This document shows positions 59,094 through 64,000 of a DNA stretch of 64,000 bases, piece after piece; position 1 is the first letter of the stretch, and every line of letters starts with the position of its first letter. The stretch lies in contig JAOZIE010000001.1 in the NCBI GenBank assembly GCA_026014485.1, forward strand, positions 65,336 through 129,335, written 5' to 3'. The position numbers were made by a program, and so were the translations under genes. Origin of the DNA: Candidatus Bathyarchaeota archaeon. Lineage in GTDB: Archaea > Thermoproteota > Bathyarchaeia > Bathyarchaeales > Bathycorpusculaceae. The notes beneath the pieces are model-generated. The model did no database searches and was not told where the DNA came from. It saw nothing but the letters and a program-made list of their open reading frames with translations.

Positions 59094-60191
59094 TCATGAG
59101 CTTTGATGTCTTCTTCTGAGCGCTAATGCCGTTGCAATAGCTGTTGTTGAGGCGGTTACTGCAACGGCTACTATGGCAATAATGTAGTCTTTTGTGCGTG
59201 GTGTTTCCAAATTGGGAGACGGGGACGGGCTTGTTCTGGGTTCGGCTAAGAACTCTTGCAGCACTCCAAACGCGGGTCTAGCTACGTCGCCTACAAGTCC
59301 AAATCTGCCGTAGGCAATGGCAGAGTCCACAAGAGAGTACCAGAAAAAGCGGTCCACCGTCCCTTGGAAAAAGTCCAGCGCGTCAGTCATGTACTGGGCT
59401 TGTCCCAATTCCCCTTCAACTTCTGCCTTTTGCCCAGTCTCTGTAAGCCAATACTGCAGGTCGCCTTTGGCGTGGAATAGGTTCTTGTAGAAGGTTATGG
59501 ACTCGCTGTAATTGCCCCAAACGGTCGGTTGATTTGCGCCCCATGGGTAGCCGTGGAAGGATATTGCGTCGCCGTAGTCGGTTATGTTCTTGGCGGCAAG
59601 CAACGTCGCAAAGTTTTTGGAGATTTCCAGGTTGGGGTCTTGACCTGAGTACAGGGTTAAGCCGCCGAAGAGCACAATCGTGGCTTGCGGGTTGTATTGG
59701 TGGATGATTTGCGATGCTGTCTGAACCATCGAGAAGTAGAGGTCGGCTAGGGTATTCAAGTTCTCGGGCTCGGAGACGTTTAGCCCCCATAGCGGGTATT
59801 GTGTTGAGACAGGTTCATTCCAGATTTCCCATGCGTCAACAAATGGAAATGTGGAGGCATAATACTGGACTTTGTCTTGCCATTCTTGGAGCGTAAAATT
59901 TATGGTGGGCAAAGAATGGAACAGTTGGTTATAAAGTACTGCAAGTATCTTTTGGTTTTGCGTTTTTATGCGCTGAAAAGCTTCAAGAGAATTATCTGAG
60001 GCTTCTATGCGCACCCAACCCACTCCACTATTGTTGGCTATCTCTGCAACAGAAACTGAAAAGCCGTGAACGCATACACCTGCCCAATCACGCTTGGAAT
60101 CTTGAGCATAGGCGGAGTTGGAACTTGACAGAAAAAACGGCAAAAGAAACATAACCATGAGTGCGACGCAGACTGCCTGTTTCTTAGCCAT
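59094..60191 (-). CDS. Exported clan GH-A glycoside hydrolase-like protein with membrane anchor
   Basis: 365 aa. Signal peptide at 1-29. A TIM-barrel with acid/base Glu in AWEIWNEPVS (E126) and nucleophile Glu in YWLTETGQKA (E251), as in GH5/GH39-type enzymes. ISFHGYPWGA supplies the usual His-Gly motif. A short Pro/Ser linker leads to a membrane helix and RRRHQSS. The substrate is unknown; an extracellular polysaccharide is likely. It is divergent from the ABC operon. Confidence 0.88.
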   Translation of the reverse strand: MAKKQAVCVALMVMFLLPFFLSSSNSAYAQDSKRDWAGVCVHGFSVSVAEIANNSGVGWVRIEASDNSLEAFQRIKTQNQKILAVLYNQLFHSLPTINFTLQEWQDKVQYYASTFPFVDAWEIWNEPVSTQYPLWGLNVSEPENLNTLADLYFSMVQTASQIIHQYNPQATIVLFGGLTLYSGQDPNLEISKNFATLLAAKNITDYGDAISFHGYPWGANQPTVWGNYSESITFYKNLFHAKGDLQYWLTETGQKAEVEGELGQAQYMTDALDFFQGTVDRFFWYSLVDSAIAYGRFGLVGDVARPAFGVLQEFLAEPRTSPSPSPNLETPRTKDYIIAIVAVAVTASTTAIATALALRRRHQSS

Positions 60192-60443
60192 ACCCTTAGT
60201 TAGGTATTTGCGCCTTTATGCTTTTGTAATTCTCAGCAGGAAAGGGCAGAGTCTAGGTTGGCGATATAGAACGATGAAAAAGACGCTTGTCGACTTGCCG
60301 CGTGGAAAAAGAAAAAAGTATACGGAAAGTGGATGTCCAAGGCAGGGCAATTAACATCTTTAGTCGCAAAGAATTCTTCGGAAATGTTACAGAGTCAAAA
60401 CATCAAAAAGAGTTAAATGTAAATTTCGCCAAATAGGACGAAT

Positions 60444-61370
60444 ATGCAAGTTGTTGTGGCGAATAACCTCTGTAAAAGCTATGGCGGCTTAAAAGCGGTT
60501 AACAATTTGAACTTAGCCATAAATGAGGGCACAATAACTGGACTCATTGGGTCAAACGGTGCAGGAAAAACCACGACGATAAAGATGATTTTAGGTATTC
60601 TCAAACCCACTAGCGGAAAAGTAGAGGTGTTTGACCAAAATCCTTGGGATAACCTAAACATACGCCCGCTCATAGGCATCGTCCACGAAAAGGCTTTCTT
60701 TCCTGCCCACCAGAAAACCCAAGACTATCTAGAAAGAACCTGCCGAATCTTTGGCGTCTCCGAGATGCGTGCTCTGGAAGTCTTAAAACTAATTGGTCTT
60801 GAGGACGCCCGCAGTCGTCCAATCAAGGCACTTTCCGCAGGTATGCTGCAAAAGTTCGCCATCGCTCACGCCTTAATTCACAAACCTCGATTCATAATAG
60901 GAGACGAAATGACCGCGAACCTTGACCCCCAAGCGCGCAGTTCACTTTTTAAACTCATTTTGAGCCTGAACAAAGAAGATAAAATAACTTTTCTTATATC
61001 CTCACATATACTCCCAGAACTAAGTCAAATCTGTGACTCGGTTGTGGTCATGAATCGCGGAGAAGCACTGGCGAACGGAAAATTAGAGGAACTTTACCAG
61101 AAATTCGCTACTAGCGTCGTGAGGATTTCAACGGATGAACCCGAAAAACTCGCAGAGGAACTGCGAAGCCTCGACTATGTGGAAAAAGCAGACACGGACA
61201 TTCGCGGAATTAGTGTCCAAATCCAACCAGGTAAAGAGCAGACCTTTTATGAGGATGCCGCGAAATTGGCAATAAAAATTAAAGTGCGAATTTCTGGAAT
61301 CGATAATAGGAACTCAATGGATGAGTTGTACAATAAAATCGTTGGCAACAGCCAAATGGGGAAGACATAG
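60444..61370 (+). CDS. ABC transporter ATP-binding protein with altered Walker B
   Basis: 308 aa. Walker A GSNGAGKTTT, signature LSAGMLQKFAIAH, switch His in SSHILPELSQ. Walker B reads FIIGDEMTANLDP, with Glu kept but Met in place of the usual Pro after it. The C-terminal 90 residues form a DrrA-like accessory domain. Its stop abuts the permease start with no gap. Confidence 0.95.
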   Translation: MQVVVANNLCKSYGGLKAVNNLNLAINEGTITGLIGSNGAGKTTTIKMILGILKPTSGKVEVFDQNPWDNLNIRPLIGIVHEKAFFPAHQKTQDYLERTCRIFGVSEMRALEVLKLIGLEDARSRPIKALSAGMLQKFAIAHALIHKPRFIIGDEMTANLDPQARSSLFKLILSLNKEDKITFLISSHILPELSQICDSVVVMNRGEALANGKLEELYQKFATSVVRISTDEPEKLAEELRSLDYVEKADTDIRGISVQIQPGKEQTFYEDAAKLAIKIKVRISGIDNRNSMDELYNKIVGNSQMGKT

Positions 61371-62180
61371 ATGGCGGATGTTAAGGGCAGAGCATTTCTT
61401 GAAGTGTTGTCCTCTGCTCTGCATGAAGACTACAGGTTTCCACTTCTGGAAATTTTTACGTTCCTCTATGTGGTAAGTTCTTTTGTTCTACCGAGTTTTG
61501 CGGCCGTAGCCTCTTTACAAAACCTTTCAGGCGCAAACATTGCGTACCAGCTTACAAGCGGTCTTCTCAATGTGCCGCTCTTTGTTTTTGTAATTTTGAT
61601 TTTCAAAAATATCGCATACGGTCTTGGAAGTGACATAGAAAAAGGTGTTCTTCAAACATATTTTTCGTATCCTATTAAGAGAAGCCGGATTTTAACCGCA
61701 AAACTTCTGTCGGCACTCGGGGTGGCAGTGGTTCTGTTTCTGGTGTGTCAGCTTTCAGCCCTCTACATTTTAGCTCCTGACATAATATGGCCAAACTTGG
61801 GAACCGTGCTTCTAACGTACGCCGCTGGTTTAAGCTATCCGCTTATAATCGCCGGTGTTTTGCTTTTGTTAACGCTATTTGTTCGAAGGGGTGGCGTTAC
61901 CTTGGTTGTCGGCATTATTCTTTACTTCGCCCTTTCAATCGCATCAGGAATTGTATCTTTCACAGCAAACTCGTTGAAATCGGCGGCTCTTCTTCAGGGA
62001 TTCTCAATTATCTCCCCGCAAACTGCTATGAACGCATACTATTCAAGGTCCCAGCTATTTAGGGAGTATTGGAACCCAACTTTCTCCGAAGTAGCGCTCT
62101 ACATTGGAGTTAGTTACGCAATCATTGCAGTTATTTTTGGAGTCAGCTACTACTATTTCAGCAGGAGGCTCAACCTTTGA
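61371..62180 (+). CDS. ABC-2 family permease
   Basis: 269 aa with six membrane helices; the loop DIEKGVLQTYFSYPIKRSRI is the usual amphipathic ABC-2 element, and SIISPQTAMNAYYSRSQLF lies outside. It follows the ATPase directly and overlaps the next gene by 4 nt, so all three are one operon. Substrate unknown. Confidence 0.9.
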   Translation: MADVKGRAFLEVLSSALHEDYRFPLLEIFTFLYVVSSFVLPSFAAVASLQNLSGANIAYQLTSGLLNVPLFVFVILIFKNIAYGLGSDIEKGVLQTYFSYPIKRSRILTAKLLSALGVAVVLFLVCQLSALYILAPDIIWPNLGTVLLTYAAGLSYPLIIAGVLLLLTLFVRRGGVTLVVGIILYFALSIASGIVSFTANSLKSAALLQGFSIISPQTAMNAYYSRSQLFREYWNPTFSEVALYIGVSYAIIAVIFGVSYYYFSRRLNL

Positions 62181-62785
62181 GACGAGGGTTACTTTTGGCA
62201 GGTCGCATAGGAACAGTATTGATGGCGTTTGGCTTAGCACTGCTTCTAGTCTCGTTCATTCCGCCAGTAAGAGCAAATAGCTTTAGCGGTACCGGTCCAT
62301 ATATAACCGCACAGTCATTTCAAACATTTATACCCACGATGCCGGTGTTAACAAATTTTACATCCGATCGATCTTTTTTGACCACTTTGAACCCCCAGCA
62401 ACAATTGGAAATTTCATTAACGTGCAACGGTACCATAGACATTTACCTTCTCAAAACCGACAAAGACAGCTTTTTGGCCAACTTTGAAAATGGAAGAAGC
62501 GTTTCCGCACTCGAAAGCTACTTGCAGACACACACCGAACTGATTGGTTTACAGGACAAAATAAGCTTAAGCGGGAAAGTAAACTACATCCCCACCGAAG
62601 TCATCAACGCAACAGTCATCTTGTCTAACCCTAGCCAGAATACAGTTGCCATCCACAATGAAGGAGGCACCATTTTTAGTCTGCTTATTCCTGGGCTTAA
62701 GGCTCAGATGTTGGCGGTCTATATCATCCCAATCGGATTGCTGTTGACTTTGTTTTCACGCTTAACCCGACGGAAGTTTCGGTAA
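62177..62785 (+). CDS. Exported or membrane protein third in the ABC operon
   Basis: 202 aa. N-terminal membrane helix at about 10-33 (VLMAFGLALLLVSFIPPVRA), an outside domain of about 120 residues with beta strands, and a second helix near 170-192. TTG start overlaps the permease stop. It may be an accessory subunit that binds the transported substrate; this is inference. Family not recognised. Confidence 0.75.
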   Translation: MRRGLLLAGRIGTVLMAFGLALLLVSFIPPVRANSFSGTGPYITAQSFQTFIPTMPVLTNFTSDRSFLTTLNPQQQLEISLTCNGTIDIYLLKTDKDSFLANFENGRSVSALESYLQTHTELIGLQDKISLSGKVNYIPTEVINATVILSNPSQNTVAIHNEGGTIFSLLIPGLKAQMLAVYIIPIGLLLTLFSRLTRRKFR

Positions 62786-62906
62786 TGGCTGTTTTAACCT
62801 TCTGCTGTAGCCGTTTATGGTGTCTTTGGCTTTCACTTTCTTTTTGAGACCTAAAAATACCGCTAATGTTAGAGGCAACTCAAAAGAGGGCGGGCGGGGG
62901 TAAAAG

Positions 62907-62981
62907 TGGACCGGGCGGGATTTGAACCCGCGGCTTCCGCGTTGCGAACGCGGCGATCATACCAGGCTGATCTACCGGCCC
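62907..62981 (-). tRNA. tRNA-Ala(CGC)
   Basis: 75 nt without intron. Acceptor GGGCCGG/CCGGTCC has the G3-U70 pair that marks tRNA-Ala, D arm GATC/GATC, anticodon stem CCGCG/CGCGG with loop TTCGCAA (anticodon CGC), T arm GCGGG/CCCGC, A73. CCA is not encoded, in contrast to tRNA-Tyr. It lies about 70 nt after the end of ileS on the same strand and could be co-transcribed. Confidence 0.95.
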
Positions 62982-63050
62982 ATGTCTGTGGTGGTGTCTT
63001 CTGGAAGAGATTGTGGAGGGGAAGTAAAGGGTTTTGGTTTGAAGCTTTGT

Positions 63051-64000
63051 TTAGTGGATGGCTATGCTGATTTTTTTGCCGTCTAGTTCGGTTTCGTGCC
63101 ATTGTGCGTCTATTTCGGTTTTGTTTGTGTGAAGGTAAACTTTTCGGGTCCGCACTAAGGCAGCCATTTCGTCCAAGTAGGGTTTGAGTAGGGTTCTGTT
63201 TTCTTCGTTGAGTTCTGCGATGTGTGCGCTTTCCAAGATGTCGGTGGGCATGAAGCCAAGTTCTTTGCGTAGTGCTTGTACGCGTCGGGCTAAGTCGCGC
63301 ATTATCCCCTCGCCCAACAGTTGGTCGTCACGTTGCCCGCTGATGAACACGGTTACGTCGTCTTCCACTGCGGAGACCCAATCACCATTTGCCGTGTGTT
63401 CTGGGGCGGCAGAGGCGTATTGGACGCCTTTGAAGTTAGTCATCTCCAAGAACAGGTCTTCCAAGTTCTGTAGCGCCCCCGTCACGTTTGAAGGAGCCAC
63501 AACAACTACGGTTCGGAGGGGCCAGCGGCGTTTAAGCTTGGCGGTTTGCCGTGCAGCATTCACGAGGGACACACACTTGAAGAGGGTATCAAAGTCTGCT
63601 TCGACGGCGGGGTTGCGCAGGGCAGGGTTGGGTTGGGGCCACGCTTCAAAGTTTACAGATTCGGGCAGTTTGGGGTTTAGTCGGCGGTAAACCTTCTGGT
63701 GAAGTGCCTCGCTGATGTGGGGTGTAACGGGATTAAACAGCAAAGTAACCGTCTTCAAAGCGTCGTGAAGCACCGCATAGATTGCTTGCCGCCTCTGCTG
63801 CGTTTCAGGCTCATCCGTCCACAGTTCCTTGCGTATCATAGGCACGTAGAGTCGGCTGAGCGTTTCAATCACGAAATCCTCAAGGACAGCAACGGCGGCG
63901 TTGAACTGGCATGCCTCCAGCTTCTGGTTGTACTCTTCGATTTTCGCCTGCATTTTAGAAAGCAGCCAGCGGTCAGGGTTGCTCAGCAAGCCGTTTTCGA
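63051..64000 (-). CDS. ileS: Isoleucyl-tRNA synthetase, C-terminal part (5' end outside window)
   Basis: 316 codons of the C-terminal part, continuing past the window edge. The first part (NPDRWLLSKMQAKIEEYNQK, then RLYVPMIRKELWTDE, and TPHISEALHQKVY) is the anticodon-binding domain of class Ia enzymes. The rest (RRWPLRTVVVVAP, then RRVQALRKELGFMPTD) fits the end of archaeal IleS. The catalytic core and editing domain are not in the window. Confidence 0.93.
   Translation of the reverse strand, partial: ENGLLSNPDRWLLSKMQAKIEEYNQKLEACQFNAAVAVLEDFVIETLSRLYVPMIRKELWTDEPETQQRRQAIYAVLHDALKTVTLLFNPVTPHISEALHQKVYRRLNPKLPESVNFEAWPQPNPALRNPAVEADFDTLFKCVSLVNAARQTAKLKRRWPLRTVVVVAPSNVTGALQNLEDLFLEMTNFKGVQYASAAPEHTANGDWVSAVEDDVTVFISGQRDDQLLGEGIMRDLARRVQALRKELGFMPTDILESAHIAELNEENRTLLKPYLDEMAALVRTRKVYLHTNKTEIDAQWHETELDGKKISIAIH

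Noticed and set aside
1-64000. CRISPR array or insertion sequence
   Set aside because: No regularly spaced identical repeats and no transposase-like protein or terminal inverted repeats were seen.

Overview
The window is archaeal. It carries archaeal or archaeal-eukaryotic markers: a ribosomal protein eL37/LSm pair, TiaS, the archaeal form of AlaS, diphthine synthase with a DUF357 partner, RqcH/NFACT, a COG1395 regulator, an Elf1-like zinc protein, TATA-box promoters, many TTG/GTG starts with GGTGA or GGAGG ribosome sites, and a tRNA with bulge-helix-bulge introns. An orphan formylmethanofuran dehydrogenase subunit B and an ADP-forming acetyl-CoA synthetase beta subunit fit an anaerobe of the Bathyarchaeia type (Thermoproteota). 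That placement is inference from gene content, not from a phylogeny.

Layout. 1-5.0 kb: a hypothetical protein, a P1B metal ATPase with a CPS motif and a start-proximal inverted repeat, an M20 peptidase and acdB. 5.0-9.8 kb: an AT-rich membrane protein, an exported protein plus membrane winged-helix pair behind two palindromes, an Elf1-like protein, and a two-MEDS sensor plus HTH operon. 9.8-17.7 kb: a P3A proton ATPase, DUF2769, an APC permease, a coiled-coil protein, and the LSm-eL37 operon. 18-23 kb: a cell-surface C25 (gingipain-like) protease on a Pro/Ser/Thr stalk, UppP, DphB/DUF357 and a HicB orphan. 23.3-27.2 kb: a compact NHEJ operon of Pol, Ku, Lig-PE and DUF72. 27-33 kb: small redox and stress genes (OsmC, Rieske, VOC), an ABC exporter, DUF59 and HIT. 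33-37 kb: PadR, a 57-residue zinc-type microprotein, then a surface module with a dockerin-like exported protein, a transmembrane winged-helix sensor and a cohesin-like PEF-CTERM protein. 37-47 kb: RqcH, PrsW, an OB-fold protein, TiaS, AlaS, a COG1395 regulator and RNase HII. 47-57 kb: GNAT, FwdB, HAD, a PQQ-type propeller, a two-intron tRNA-Tyr, a DCD-like protein, DUF5752, TrmO, a glycerophosphodiesterase interrupted by an in-frame TAG, CBS and cupin. 57-64 kb: a secreted propeller, a GH-A glycosidase, a second ABC exporter, tRNA-Ala and the 3' part of ileS.

Three themes link the genes. First, DNA repair by end joining is encoded in one translationally coupled operon. Second, there is a rich cell surface: at least six exported proteins with C-terminal anchors or stalks, two PEF-CTERM tails and a cohesin/dockerin pair. 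Third, transmembrane winged-helix regulators are encoded beside exported proteins in two places, suggesting one-component signalling from the surface to DNA. No CRISPR array, insertion sequence, rRNA or prophage was seen. The main candidates for new biology are the surface-sensing module at 34.2-37.0 kb, the NHEJ operon, the two-intron tRNA-Tyr with a 7-nt middle exon, and the amber codon inside the glycerophosphodiesterase.
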